The notes: generated by a model from the letters alone, not told the origin. DNA of 64,000 nucleotides from Parelaphostrongylus tenuis (GCA_019055375.1 JAHQIW010004666.1:1-64000); one strand, 5' to 3'; shown: positions 1 through 12,502, counted from the first letter of the stretch. Numbers and translations are program-made.

Positions 1-18
1 AATTCGATCATGTACTTG

Positions 19-1774
19 TCATTCAATGTAAATGTATATAGCTCCCAGGAACGAGTTTCTTTTGATCCAGTATCCAGCAAATTTCATCGTTTTCATGGCT
101 GCCACATACAAAGTTGTTAATAGAAGTTTTCATTTCATATGGCTACCGTTTCAACGAGTTATCCTCTCGTTAGAGTTTCAAGAGGACTGAAGTAGTACAC
201 ACCTTCACAGCAAATTGTTTTCCAACCTCGAAATAAAATTTCAAATCCAGGTTCAGTCACGTTAAGTGCAGATTCTTCAAACATCCGTCCTTTTTGTATG
301 TCTTCCACTTGTTGAGGGGTCAAGACGCTCAGAATCTACATGAATGACAGAAGTGTCTGCCTTGACTCAAAAAATCGTACTCAGGTATTGTATGAGATCA
401 CGCGTGGTAACGAGGCTCTTACCTGCATTTCACCTTGGGCTTTGTAGAATTATCCAGAATTTTTCAAAGGTCTTAAGGATTTGCGTATGAGATTGGTGAC
501 TTCTATCAAAATTTCTTTATTATATCTTCGTTACCTAAACGCGTCTAGTGGAGTGTTTAGTTTCAGCTTGGATTCACGTTCTATGTCCTTCTCTACGAGC
601 GCGGAGTGGTCTGAACGTTTCGCCAAAATATTTGCCTCTAAACTCTTCAAAGAAATTAGGTCACACCGTACCCGAACTAATGGAATCACCACCCCCATTG
701 TTAGAACAAACCAGGTAGTTTTGGCGGTTTGCATAAACAGTCATACGGACTGAGACGAACAAACGCGACGTAGAATGTTCAGTGGAAATAGAACTGTTGC
801 TACCAAGTTCTCTAGACTGGCTCTTTTCAAAAGTCACCTCATATCTGCGCTTATTTCGTTGAAAATGAAGAGCGGATTGAAAGAAATCTTAGTTTCTTCG
901 GCCTTTAGCTTGGAGATGCGGTTTTTCTCTGAAATTCCGAGCGGCTATTCTTTCGTAGCAACTAGAATGGATATTCAACACCTTAAAATTGATTAGTTCT
1001 TCCACTCTTCTCCTTTGATCATCTCTGTTCGCGTGAATGATGATAGCTGAGTGAACGGCAATCAAGCAGTGTGAGGTAATTGTTTGTCACCTTCAGGACC
1101 TCTTCCCGATCTAGCCGTACTCGGACAAGTTGATCTAACTCTTCAACTTGCAAGTACTGATTACCATCTTTTCGAGATAAACTGAACCTTATGTATCATG
1201 TTGTTTGCTTAGGAAAATACCGAATCGGGAATCCACACATGTTTATTGCCAGTGTTGCACCTACGTAGTTCGGTAATTGTTTGCAATTCACTGTTTCTCG
1301 CTATACAACGGAGAAACATTTGAGTGTTCATGTGGTGGGCTGAGATGTGTCTCGATAGTTAACTAATTATTAAGCTGATAAACCACTTTATTCTGTCCGC
1401 GATTCCACTTGTACAGATAATAGTGTTAATTCTACTCTGAATATCGAAGTAACCCATGATTATCGGTAGGTACTAACCAATGTGTTTTCATTGAAACAAG
1501 AAGTCCTGACCTCTCAGTACAGCTCCTCAATTCCCTCGGCGACTAGTAATCTGAAGTTTTTGATTTCATTAGCTTGTGAGCTTGTCACACATCGCAGTTT
1601 GCACTGGTATGAGGATAAAACTAGACCTTTACTTGCGGAAATGGTTAGCAATTTTGAGATCTTCGACTAAAAAGTACGAAATTTTGACCTCACAATCGGC
1701 TTCAACATTGTAGTCTTGCTGTTCAAAGAGCGCTCGAGGAAAAGGGAGTGGTGGTGATGTATTGTTTTTACCAT
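19..1774 (-). CDS. C-terminal part of an unrecognised multi-exon gene
   Basis: Unrecognised protein, read as a chain of exons on the minus strand: 1633-1774, 1261-1339, 1057-1181, 838-928, 712-749, 535-676, 434-502, 203-327 and 19-98, the last ending in TGA. From 1339 down to 19 every junction keeps the reading phase. Several donors are canonical in form (AG|GTAACG, AAG|GTGTGT, AA|GTAAAG) and acceptors include AATTTCAG, TTTTGATAG and ATCTCAG. The predicted residues are rich in E, K, Q and D, for example VEELDQLVRVRLDREEVLKV and VEDIQKGRMFEESALNV, with a coiled-coil-like stretch in the first half. The link between 1633-1774 and 1261-1339 is unresolved, and the intron 677-711 is only 35 nt, so exact borders may be wrong. 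The 5' end lies beyond 1774; an open stretch at 2280-2440 (AQITINAEEIRTGNVAVKG) may belong to it. I cannot name a family. Confidence 0.42.
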
Positions 1775-3337
1775 CTTATTTGATTTCTCCAGTCTTGTTT
1801 CACAATTATTTCTTGATATTCAAACATACTGAATACAATCCCACCAAGAATTACTTTGTAAAAGCGTTGAAATTGCAAGGAACTTCATCCCACATGAAAT
1901 AGTGGGCAGACAAATGTTTCCGCCAAATAGGCCTCATTTCCATTCTGAGAGAACGAGCACTTTTTTTCCATAAACGTACTCTAATCCCACGCCAAATTTC
2001 CATGATTAACTGGTGGAAAACCCTTTTGTTAGTATGTGATAGTGGTTTATACAGACAGAAACCTTGTTAACGCAATCTGTTTAGATAATACTACTGAAAA
2101 TATCAAGATTTTTGACTGGACGAATTTGAGAGCTCAATATTTTTGATGAAGAAGCTGGTAATTAACACGCGCAGAATTCCGCTTTTAAATAATAGGTCAA
2201 GAGCCTGGCTTGAAAACACAACTGTCTCAACTCTTCTAAGGCCTTACAGAAGCAAAATTTATGCTGAGAGCTTATCTGATTATTTGTTTCTCATATCGTT
2301 ATTTTCAACTAAGCTCAAGTCACAAGAAGTGCCACTGACTAATGAAATGAAGCACCCTTTGACGGCAACATTTCCAGTCCGTATTTCTTCAGCATTGATA
2401 GTAATTTGAGCCTTGACCAGAAGAATTATTTTTTTAATCATTCTGTGATAGAGAAAGACAATTTTTAGGCAATGAGATAGCAATTCGCGAAGCAAACTGC
2501 TGATGTGCTCCTCCTGCTTTCCTTATCGTACATGAATCGAAATGTTGAGGTTCGCCAAACGAGGGTTCTTAAGGAGAGGTTACGAGGAATGATGGCGTTA
2601 CAGAAATGCACTGTACTCGGAGGCGGAGCAATTGAGGTATATCGATCGTACAATACTACTCGGGCGCATGAACTGGATCTGAACGTCTGGCTATTGCTCC
2701 ATTCCCGAGACGGCTGATATGCTCAATGGGTGTCTGTTCCTTCTCAGCAGCATGATTTTGCTTTCAAATGTTATTTCACGGCTCATGGCTGTGTGGACGG
2801 AGGAGGACGAAGCACAAAGAATTGCAATGGTAGGTCTATACTGAAGGCTTAAACAGTGTACGATTGCATTGAAGAGATCGCACGATTCAAATCTCGTCAT
2901 CGTCTACGTAATCTATAGAACGATTCCTATCAAACATGTTAAATTTGGCCAAAGTACTCTCAGTAAAACATAAGGCCTTTCTTCATTTGTTTACTTATAG
3001 AACCAAATGTCATGTTTGCGTCATGTGCTAAGATTCCTGTTGCTTGGGTGTTCCTAATTTAGAAGAAAAGCAGAATATTCGCTCCTTCACCATTTTCTTT
3101 CCTTTGTGGTCTATTCCATAAAAATTCACAACTGTCCCTTAAGTATTAAACTGACATCTGCAATGCGCTTTTGTGTAGCTAATAATGTTGCAAAAATTAG
3201 GAATTACTGCCCTTGAGTTTCTTAATACGTTCCACTTATGTTGATCTGTGGAAGGCATTTCGTTCTTAGTGCATTCGAAAGGATCATGACTCAATGAGGT
3301 GTCACGCATACAAATGCAATGAATGACTGCCACTTAC

Positions 3338-3631
3338 GTCCTTGAGGGATGCAATCGCCGCAAACAATAATCACATAATCAATAGTGGGGGTAGAGAAAT
3401 TAGGCAAAGTACTTGTTTTTATAGGATAAATATTTGACGAAAATTGCTAAGTTTTCGCTTGACTTGTTGCTATTCCACTCTCTAGTAGTCCTTTTCCAAA
3501 ATTTCTCATTATGCACGAATGCACCCGCTATCAACGTTCTTTCCTCCACGATTTCCACAACACGTCAAGTTACAGGAATATCGTGATGGTTGAGTAAAGC
3601 TAGTGACAATAATGCGAAGAATTCTTCTATT
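3338..3631 (-). CDS. Candidate two-exon coding segment, unknown protein
   Basis: Two possible exons on the minus strand join in phase 0. Exon 3574-3631 follows a GCTACAG acceptor, ends at a GTAACT donor and reads about IEEFFALLSLALLNHHDIP. Exon 3338-3446 follows an AACTTAG acceptor, ends at a GTAAGT donor and contains PTIDYVIIVCGDCIPQG. If the last donor is not used, the frame runs on to a TGA about 45 nt further. The hydrophobic helix-like first exon and the CxxC in the second are visible, but no family is recognised. It could be part of the same gene as the left-edge exons or a separate gene. Open stretches of this size arise often by chance, so the call rests on splice-site quality and phase agreement. 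Confidence 0.25.
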
Positions 3632-3639
3632 CTGTAGCA

Positions 3640-3730
3640 ATCTATCTTTTGATGTTCAGTGATTGATAAAGAGCCAGCTGGTTACGAATTTAATAGTCTT
3701 ATGTTTGGTCCATTATTGTGAGATTGCGCG

Positions 3731-3771
<41 letters not shown>

Positions 3772-6700
3772 AGTCTTCTTTGAAAAAGGTCCCTTTCGGT
3801 TCGATTTCTAGCACTTATGGTTATTAAGATCAACCTATTACACTATGAACCTGTTATGAAGGGCATAAACCAATACACATAGACTTTATTCTACCTTCGA
3901 ATCTAGCCTTTTTCAAAATGGTGGAATTCTGTCAGGGTTTTTTCCTTCATTTGGGTCCAATGAGGAGAGTAGGACAATGGATAAAACCTTGAAAACCGAA
4001 TAAGCATTGCTCACATTTTCTTTGTGAAATAGCTTTTCCTTGATCGCTTTTTTCTGAATATTTGATTTTGTAGAATTCGATCGGAATTTGACAAATATTC
4101 TAAGCCTGTTAAGCGAAAATTTTCAAAGCCGACGGCATTTAATTTCATCCAGTTTAGTTTCTAGTTATTGCATGATTTTTCAAAAAGGATACTCATAAAC
4201 TCAACCATAAACTTCATATGCTAGCTAAATAAGCTATGATACCCGAAGCACGATTGAAAAATCCATTAAAACGCTTCAAGATGACATGGTAGGAGTGCTT
4301 GCTTATTCTCTTATGACCGAATGAGGGACACGTTTATGTTTTCCTTTTTATTTGATCTTGTACATTCTATCTGCATGCCGCTCGCAAACACGTCTTCGTC
4401 GCGATATTTTATGTGGTAATTGCTGAGAGATGCATGCAACCGTGTCTTCCCATGACCTTCACCTGCTCTGTTCACGGTTTGCTGCCATTAAGAGAAGAAA
4501 AATTAGTGTGTTAGTGTGAGGTTCTGCAGGCAAGTAACTATGGTCCCTAGACATCCACATGGATCTCTGGATTATACATGAAAGTCATGTTCAAAGGGAA
4601 CTGTTCAAAATGTTCAATGAGATCGATGTTCTCGCGTGGCGAAAAGAAGATTAGTATATGCAAATCGCACATGAGGTAAATGCGTGAAGGGATAAATTTA
4701 GTTGTCCTGGTGCGACAGGTGATTGGGCTTTGATTAGCACCGAAATCTAGCGAAGTTCGTAGATTACGCCTTTATTCTTTTTCTATAATGCAAATATCTG
4801 TATTTATACATAATCCTATAGCTGAGAATACCTCACTGTACCTCTGCTTGTGAAAGCCCTCGATCAAAGGATAGTTGAAATCACGAAAAGCAGAAGAGTC
4901 AAAGGATAAAAGCGTCAGATATGGTCTCAGATAGCCTCCGTACCACTAACACCTCTATGACGAACTGCACAGAAACCTGATTATTTGAGTTTTAGCCGTT
5001 TCACTGAGGAGCTGGTTTTTCACCGAGTGGCGAAAGTTTTCCAACCTATAAAGCATCTCGAAACTTCATACCTTTGTAGATTTACGGAGTAGACTTTGCT
5101 AGCTTTGAAATAGCTTTCTTTCAATTTTTTCCCAACTACTGTCAATGGTCCTTCTGCTTTCGGATGTGCACAGAAACAGAACTTTCGAAGAGTGAAAGCG
5201 ACATTTAACTTTAGAAAATATCAGTACAAACGCAGCAGTTGCTCATGAACGACAGAATGCGACTCACTGTCGTTCCAGCGTAAATTATCTAGCTTTTCTA
5301 CTCATTTTAATTTTGTATATGTAAAGCTACGAAACAATAAAGTGAAAGGAATATGGTTTTCGAATCAAGAAAATTAACATTTCGTGGATTTGAAACACGA
5401 AAAATTTTGTCCTGTACTAAAAAGTTCTCGGTTCAAATAGGTTATATTGAGGCCAATGAAATTTCACTACACTTGGATACCTGTGTATTTGGTTAGCTCG
5501 TTTTCACTGATAGTGCGTACCTCATCATAGCTTCAGTATCCCCGTGGAAAAATGATGTATCAAAGTAATTCGAAATTGGCCTTTGTTTCCATGTGTGCGA
5601 TTACTACACAGGCCCCATCTTTGCGTAGGTGATAGGTAATCTCACTTATCACAACTACCATTAGCGTCTCCTTTAAATAAATTATCAGCTGTTCACTGAA
5701 TAAAATAGTTGGAATGATGGGATTTGCTTTGCGCCTACCAACTCCGCGTTCAATGCTCGCTTTTTTTTAGTTCGTCACAAGGGACCCTCACTTTTATGTT
5801 CCACAATGATCCTTATATTATCGTAATTAAATCCTTGCCTGCACAATAAATATTAGTACAATAGTAATGTTATGGCAGGATTAGTATGCAATAATCAAAT
5901 GTGGAATTACGTATGTGTCGATAAAGTTACTATTGTAAAACGAAGAGGGTGAGAGCAGAATATTGCGCAGATGATATTAACTTCAAAGTTGATGTGAATG
6001 AGAGATATGACCAGAGTCTCAACGTACAGACATAAAGCTAAGATTGATTTTGATGGATTATATCAAAAAGCATTGGTTAGACTGTTGAAGGAAGGCGATA
6101 CCATGGCAATGAACTGACTAATTGGAGTGTCAATACGCAAAGCCAAGAGGGAAAGTCGAGATGCTAATTGTAAATTCGGTATGTGTAGGAGCCAAGGGAA
6201 TGACTTTGGTTTCTCTTTCTGGAAAGGTGCGGAATAGATGGAATGGAGCTAATGCTTTTCAGAAAGTGTAGATGTCTGTAGGCATAGGTGGCACGATGTT
6301 TCGAAGGCAATATCAGTGTAAGATCTAAACCACTAGTAATGGTGTACTACGATTAAGCACACAGAAGCGTCATCTTGATGTTGCTTGCCAAATGATGACA
6401 ATTTTAGTGCATATCATTCGGAAGCGTTAAGTCAAAATTTGATTTTGTTTTCTACGTCCGGAAAGCCTTCCTTTTTCTGCGATATTTGTATTTTACTTTT
6501 AACATGCCAAAACAAGTCTTAATAACATTGAAGACTCATTTACGTTTGCCCGATTCTTCACGCCATTGTCCACAGTATCTATGAGTAATTGTAGTGTAGT
6601 GCACAGAGATGTAAAGCAATGGACGTAATTTTGGTACCACACTCAAGCTCATCGAAAATTTTATTTCTCCACGGTCATCGGATTGAATTCATGAATTTCT

Positions 6701-7070
6701 AGGGAAATGAAAACTCTGATATAATGTAGTGCTAGGCCATTGTAAAAGGAATGCATGCGTTGAAATCACCTTTGAATATTTGATGAAGTCGAGTGCATGG
6801 GCCGCCCCTTAGGGGTTTGGTAGCTTACAAAGCTGTACATGCTCGTTAACTGCACGCGAAAATTATGTAGCGGCCAATGAGGTAAATTTTGAATCTTCTG
6901 AGTCTTCTGCTTTGAAACTTGAATTTAGTGGAAAATCCTAACTTCACTTGTTTGGATTACTCAGAAATGAACGAATTTTTGTGAAGTAGAGCAATTTTTA
7001 CTTCATTGCCTTAGAATTGCCGTAATTTTAGCTCCAATATTATTTTATCTCATGCTCAAATTATTCACTA
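3640..7070. other. Region without a supported gene
   Basis: AT-rich sequence with a CT microsatellite at its left end. I found no open frame, splice-bounded exon or repeat homology here that I can defend. A short protein-like frame around 5960-6035 is too brief to call. Confidence 0.4.
3731..3770. repeat. (CT)n microsatellite
   Basis: An uninterrupted run of about 19 TC dinucleotides, flanked by unrelated sequence. Confidence 0.95.
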
Positions 7071-7073
7071 TGG

Positions 7074-7375
7074 GGGCGCCGCGGCGGCAGGGTGGTTGTA
7101 ATGCTTTCCGCGGCGCGCGTAGAGCCGAGCCTAGCCCTCCTCCTCAATCTCTCCGGCAGTCAACAACAGCGCCTAATGGAACCCTACTGCCTGATTATCC
7201 TGGGAATTGCAAGTAGACTCCCTCAACTAGCATTCGACGACGATCAAGAAGAAGGCGATTAAACGGATTGAATGCTAGAGAAGTGCTGGGATCCGCACAC
7301 TTGAAATATTATGAAAACGGATCAATAAAGTGTATCAAAGAAATTGATCACTATATTAACTTATGTAACGTATGC
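7074..7375 (+). mobile_element. SINE family A copy 1 (tRNA-like head)
   Basis: GC-rich head with a degenerate A-box-like segment (GCAGGGTGGTTGTAATGCT), then a shared body (CTCTCCGGCAGTCA, GATTGCAAG-like block, AATCGAATGCTGG-like block) and an ATAAA-rich tail. It aligns over its length with the copies at 10885 and 16305. The GC-rich head contrasts with the AT-rich surroundings. Likely a tRNA-derived, RTE-mobilised SINE; the mobilising partner is inference. Confidence 0.6.
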
Positions 7376-7379
7376 ACAA

Positions 7380-8220
7380 GGTGAAACTAACATATGAAGT
7401 GGCAGCATATTTTGAGATACTGCTCATCTTGTAGCTCGCTTACAAGACCACAACTATGTGAGACTCATGAAATGTTCAGTCACCACATTTTTTGTGTAGG
7501 CACTCAACGGAGATTATTTACGATTGTAATTATTGGTATATAATGTTAAATGATAAAGCTAGTACAAAGACGACTCCAGAAAACTGTCGTTCGGATCGCC
7601 TCTCGACGTCTCCTTGAGTGCCGATGATTCATGTCGAATGTCCACAATCGTTCGCCGTCACGTTCTCGCTCTTCGTTGTCATTCGAGTCAAATCATCTTC
7701 GGTTGAGTACCGCCTAAACGAAAAACTTCACTCAGTGATGTGCTTAATTATAGGGTGGTTGTTGCGTTAATCACTCGTTAATAGCAATGTCTTCTTTGGA
7801 CTGCCTATCCTACAATAGCGCTATCATTATCAGCTAATGCGAGAACAATGTTATTTCTAAAGCCAACCTTGCTTAAACTTCGACATCAGCAATCAGCAAC
7901 CTTTTTTTTATTGAATAACATCTCTAGGCAAAAAGGCCAATCAGCGGGAACCGAGGAAGTAATTAGCATCAGCAAGAATTTAGCATATCAACCACCTTTT
8001 CTGTATTAGGGTATTGCCGAGTGAAGTTCTTCATTCGAGTTGTGCTCATCAAAAAAATTTTTTTCTCGAACAACAACGAATGATCACAAAACGAGTACGG
8101 ACGACTGTTGGCAGTCGACTAGAATTTCCGGCTCTGAACGAAGACATTGGAACGACAGCCGAATGAAGATTGTTTAATGACCTCACATGAGCTTCATCAC
8201 TCAAGAAACTTCGGCAGTAA
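7380..8220. other. Interval with no recognised feature
   Basis: No gene, exon pair or repeat homology could be supported between the SINE and the family C foldback element. Confidence 0.4.
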
Positions 8221-8224
8221 TATG

Positions 8225-9085
8225 TTAGACCGCGACAGATTTATGAACCAATCTCATTCGCTAGACAGAAGCATCTCATAGGAGTGTTAGTAATTATTCA
8301 GAAGCTTCAATTTCTGGTTAGAGCAGTACATTATCGGTTTCTCAAGAGCCTTTCTATAGCGTTGTAAAGTCCGAAATATAATTATGTTTCACACGGCCAC
8401 GTGTTTCTTTCTTACCACGCTTATTTTTTGCTGGACAAAACTCCTTATTCAGAGTACTAGTACTCATTCGATAGCACAAGTTTTGCACAACTCAAAAATG
8501 TATTTGCTTTTTTTGATAGAGCTGTAGAAAAACGAAAAGATTTGTGCTTTGAACTTCACCGGACTGCGCTTTTTCTTAAGATTGTTAGCAACGATTTGAT
8601 ATCGTAAGTATTTGATTCCAAGGTTGTGCTTATGCTCTGGAATTACCGTTTAGCTGGAAAAACCGATCGGGTTTCACATTTTCATCCACTTGTTTATCGG
8701 CTCATTCACGGAAGGGGAAGGGGGTGGACGAGGCAATCGATCGCTCTTGAAATATTGTTATTCAATTGGTGATTAATTCACCGCCTGGGTAGAAACTTTA
8801 GATAAAAAAAGTGCGATTCTGATTTTGCGGAAAATTCTCCACAAGATAACATGCTTTTTGTTCTTCCAGAGAATTATACGTGAAAAAAATGAAGGAGAAA
8901 GCGAGTGTGAAACATAATTTTCTTCTAGATTTTGCAGCGTTACAAAAGGGTGTTTTGAAAAACCGGCGATGTGCGATTGTAGCCAGAGATTTAACCTTTG
9001 GAATGATTTTTAATACTCCTATGAAAAAATCCTGTGTAGCGAATGCGATCGGTTTACAATTTTATCGCCGCCTAGCATGTAAATT
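8225..9085. mobile_element. Foldback MITE family C, copy 1
   Basis: Palindromic non-autonomous element. The left end (CATTCGCTAGACAG...CATAGGAG, from about 8255) reappears as reverse complement near 9020-9050, followed on both arms by the same order of blocks (an AATTATGTTTCACAC segment and a hexamer-rich AT region). The frame at 8880-9089 lies entirely in the right arm and is not a gene. Copies follow at 9592 and 41440. Confidence 0.65.
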
Positions 9086-9591
9086 CTAAGATTTCATGAA
9101 ATGTAAAAGCCACTGTTGAAGGAAAATCGATTTTTCAATCATTGTAACGTTTTCTGCCACCTAATCACTGAATCAGACGACAAAACCTGTTGAAAAAGCT
9201 CTTTACGAGTTCCTCTCGTGCCCATTTTTTTCGTTAGGCAATTTTGTTTTCCATAGAACTCTATGCTCACCAATCAACCTTACTTCTGCACGAAGTTTTT
9301 TGTTTTTCATTTGTGCCATTCACTGCTGTTTGAGTCAATCAGTGAGATCATGCTTTTCCTTGCTTTTGTAGTGAAGACTTCATGCATTTAGTTCTGTGAT
9401 AAATGCGCTTAAAATACTGCTCTAAAATCTATTCCTTTATGACTTTGGCAGTCTGCCTTGACAGTCATTCCAATTATGAAGGTTTCCCGGATGCTTAGTG
9501 TAATATCCAGACAGACTCAACCTTCGCAGTAAGACCAAGATTTTTCTTTGTACTTCCGTTATCCGTCATCATTTTCGGTACAATTCGGATT

Positions 9592-10370
9592 GACGGCGGC
9601 AAATTTCTAAGCCGATCTCATTCGCTGAACAGCAAGTTTTCATAGGAGTTCTAGCAATCGTTCGAAAGCTTGAATTTTTTCGCTAATGCTCTACGTAATC
9701 GATTTTTTTAAAACACCTTTTTGCAGGGGTTTAGAATCTGAAATAAAATTGTATTTCACGCGACCACGTTTTTTTTTTCCTATCTCGCTTGTATTTTGCA
9801 CAAAACTCCTTCCTACTCCTTCTCAGTACTCTTCTTATAGCACAAGCTTCTATGTGAAGAATTCGATAATGTGTTTGTTTTTTCTAAAAGCTTTCTTAAT
9901 TCTTGGTCTCCTTTGGTCTTTTAATTTGCGTCTTATATGTCGCCGAACAGAGCTCTTTCTTTGGATTGTTAATAGCCATCTGATAGCATAATGTTTCCCG
10001 ATTCTACGGATGTGCTAAGTTGTTTTTTTTTTTTGGAAAACGGTTTTAGCGGGGAAAATGAGATCGACAGATTCTTTACTGGCTATTCGACTTCACGACT
10101 GCTGTGACAAGGGCAGGGCGAGGAGGACAATCGATATATTTTTATTCAATTGGGAATTTTTTCTCCGCTTTGGAAGAAATTCCTGGTAAAACATTTGACT
10201 AAGTTGCTGCGAACGTTTCTTTACACGTTAGGAAGGGGTAAGTTGAATAACCTACGACGTGGAGTGGTAGCCAGAGAAGTATGCTTTCCAATGATTACTA
10301 GCACTTCTATGAAAAATTGTTCTCCATCGAATGATATCACCTCGAGAATTTGTCGCCATCTGACCAATTT
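9592..10370. mobile_element. Foldback MITE family C, copy 2
   Basis: Same organisation as the copy at 8225. The left arm (CGATCTCATTCGCTGAACAG, then CATAGGAGTT) is mirrored by a right arm ending near 10370. The 101-codon frame at 9686-9991 and the 74-codon frame at 10150-10374 fall in the arms and are explained by the palindrome. Copies 1 and 2 are in direct tandem, about 500 bp apart. Confidence 0.65.
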
Positions 10371-10374
10371 CTAA

Positions 10375-10884
10375 CTCATTTTGAACTGTTAAAGACAGCG
10401 TATTTCTGCTTCTTTCTCAAAGTCCTAGTGCTGATTTATACTTGAATCTCGACAATTTCATTTTTGTAGTTTATTTCTGAAATCTTTTCCAGTGTGCTGT
10501 TGCAGCAAAAATAAAATTAAGTTCACACTTGGCACGTCTTCGCTTAACAGAGATGTTCCTTTTGATTTTTAGTAATGCTTGAAAGCGCAATCTCGGCGGA
10601 TTTAATAGTCTACCCCTAGCAAATGAAAAAGCTTTTGCAATCGAGGAGCGAAAAGATCACCTTTCACCTACAGCGCACATCATCGCGCTTCTCTCGTACC
10701 GTGTTGCGCGCATCGATCTCCAAGCCATCTCGAGAGGACGCAATTTTCGCTACTTGTTTGGGCATTTTTTCACTGACGCGCGGAAATTTTCAGCAATTCC
10801 GTACTGCAATTGTAGAAGAAATTTTTTCCTATCGTTTTGTGGGTATAAGAATTTTACTTTCGTCTTTTATTGCCAAAAAAAAAA
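10375..10884. other. Interval with no recognised feature
   Basis: The frame 10623-10907 overlaps the SINE head at its end and has no recognisable protein character. No repeat homology is apparent before 10885. Confidence 0.35.
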
Positions 10885-11154
10885 ACGCCGTGGCCGAGTG
10901 GTTGTGATGCTCGTCGCGGCGCGCGTGGAGCCGAGCTCCACCCTCGACACTCTCCGGCAGTCAGCAAGAACTACCTATGGAGGGCCACTGCCAGGCTATC
11001 CTCGAGATTGCAAGGAGACCTGCCCGACCAGTATTTTATACCATTCAAGAAGAAGATGAAAAACGAATCGAATGCTGGAAGTACTGGAATCCGCGTAATA
11101 AAAAAATTGTGACGACGCTTCGTGTAATTGAATGTAAATAAATAAATTGTTAAA
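10885..11154 (+). mobile_element. SINE family A copy 2 (best preserved)
   Basis: Head CCGTGGCCGAGTGGTTGTGA resembles a Ser/Leu-type tRNA 5' half with an RNA polymerase III A box. The body carries CACTCTCCGGCAGTCAGC and ACTGGAATCCGCG blocks, and the tail is AT-rich (AAATAAATAAATTG). It aligns with the copies at 7074 and 16305 and with a 3' piece at 46225. Short frames across it are not genes. Confidence 0.65.
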
Positions 11155-11159
11155 AGAAT

Positions 11160-11590
11160 CACTTCTAAGCCCGAATTCAACTAGCCTTAGCCTAGAAGTG
11201 CGAAACGCAGAATTTTTTCCGCTTATTCAGTGACTCATGAGGATCTTACAAAAATCACACTTAGCTTCAGAATCAACTAAGTTTATGCTATAAAATAACT
11301 TGGTGCCTTGGTGTCGTCTATAACAAATGATGCGAAGTCCCATCCAGATAGCCATGCACTTACCCTAGTCAAGTGAAAACTGCGTCCCGAACACAAAACT
11401 CAGTTCTACTTTTACTGCTTTTTGTTGAAAATCACGTACAGCATGGGATTCATCAAAATTTAAGCATTGCATCATACTAAAAGTCTATATGGAATGCTCT
11501 TTCCAGTGAAAAGTGCGTAGATTTTGAAGCTTAATTTTATTTTTGCTATACGGAACACTCAAAAGGCGAATATATAGAGAATGTCGAGAA
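11160..11590. other. Interval with no recognised feature
   Basis: AT-rich sequence between two SINE remnants. No exon or repeat could be supported. Confidence 0.35.
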
Positions 11591-11689
11591 TTAGGTTATC
11601 GAATGATTGTCAAAGCCTAAAGAAAGCAAGAAACGTTGTGGCTCCAAAAGGTGGGAAATCGCTACGGAAGACGAACATGTACCCAAGCG

Positions 11690-11800
11690 GTAATCACTAG
11701 GGCAATTTCTTAGCAGAAGCTCTCGGCAAGGATGAAATGTGGGTTCGATTCTGTCTGAGGTTCGGAGTCTTGCATACTTCTCTATATTACTGGATTTCTC
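11690..11800 (+). mobile_element. SINE family B remnant (tRNA-like 3' half)
   Basis: Contains a B-box-like GTGGGTTCGATTCTGTCTGA and the downstream GAGG motif shared with the clear family B copies near 36070 and 36366. The A-box half is badly decayed. Confidence 0.45.
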
Positions 11801-12178
11801 ATTGTAACGCCATACCACCGCCAGAAAACGATTAAATAACTTATTGTTAAGCTGAGTAACTACGAGTTTATTTCTCACAAATCGTGCCAGACATAGCATG
11901 ACATTTTTCTGTTTTTATTGGTTTCGTTCACTGCTTTTTAAATGGATCCGCACCATCAGAAATTGCCGTACTATATCGGTAAACGTTATTCTCAAGATTA
12001 ATGTGTTGCTTGATAGCAATTCTCGACACTGAAGATATACAATGCTTAGATAATACGAAGGCCGAACGGGTGACCATGCTTTTATGTCGAGGAATCTTTG
12101 AAAATTCCGCTCTGCTCTCTTCATTATGAAGAGGTCCAAATATTTTTACGACGGTCCAAGTAGACATATGTGTTTCAG

Positions 12179-12238
12179 ATCATTAACGATGAAAAGAAGG
12201 CTTTTGAGGCAAGAAATGCGATCTCAGCAACAATCCAG
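12179..12238 (+). CDS. Candidate 60-bp exon
   Basis: Bounded by a GTGTTTCAG acceptor and a CAG|GTATGT donor, both good nematode consensus matches. In phase 0 it reads IINDEKKAFEARNAISATIQ. It lies about 150 nt upstream of the cysteine-containing exon at 12389, but the phases do not join simply, so the two may belong to different genes or an exon may be missing between them. No family is recognised. Confidence 0.3.
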
Positions 12239-12388
12239 GTATGTGGCCCAATCGGTCAGTAAACATGAAGATCAGCGAGCCGCTGTGCAGACGACTTGGA
12301 TGAACGATGCAGAAGAAGGTTGCTTTACAAATTGCCAATAACCAAATAGTCATCCTTTTTTGGAATTCAAACGGCTATTTTATTGCAG

Positions 12389-12502
12389 CTCTTGGTGAAA
12401 ACTGGTGTTACCATTGTGCGTCGCCACTGAAGCACTTGTCAAATGATATGAGAAAAACAATCCGACAGTTCTTACAAGTACGAAGAACTACTTACCCTCA
12501 AG
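12389..12502 (+). CDS. Candidate exon of a secreted CxxC (Ly6-like) protein
   Basis: Begins after a TTTTATTGCAG acceptor and ends at CAAG|GTTCGT, the same unusual donor used in the RhoGDI gene of this window. In phase it reads GENWCYHCASPLKHLSNDMR followed by KTIRQFLQVRRTTYPQ. The WCYHCASPL start looks like the first cysteine pair of a Ly6/uPAR-type or other small disulphide domain as found in nematode surface proteins. That assignment is inference from the pattern only. The open frame continues past the donor to 12780, but the later part (phenylalanine- and lysine-rich) loses protein character, which favours splicing. The expected following cysteine-rich exons were not found, so this may be a partial or broken gene. 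Confidence 0.35.

Noticed and set aside
5872..6035. Short coding exon on the plus strand
   Set aside because: On careful reading the frame is broken at TGA near 5950, and the remaining 36 codons are too few to support.
9686..9991. 101-codon frame (plus)
   Set aside because: Lies in the left arm and centre of a family C foldback element that recurs at 8.2 and 41.4 kb without conserving the frame.
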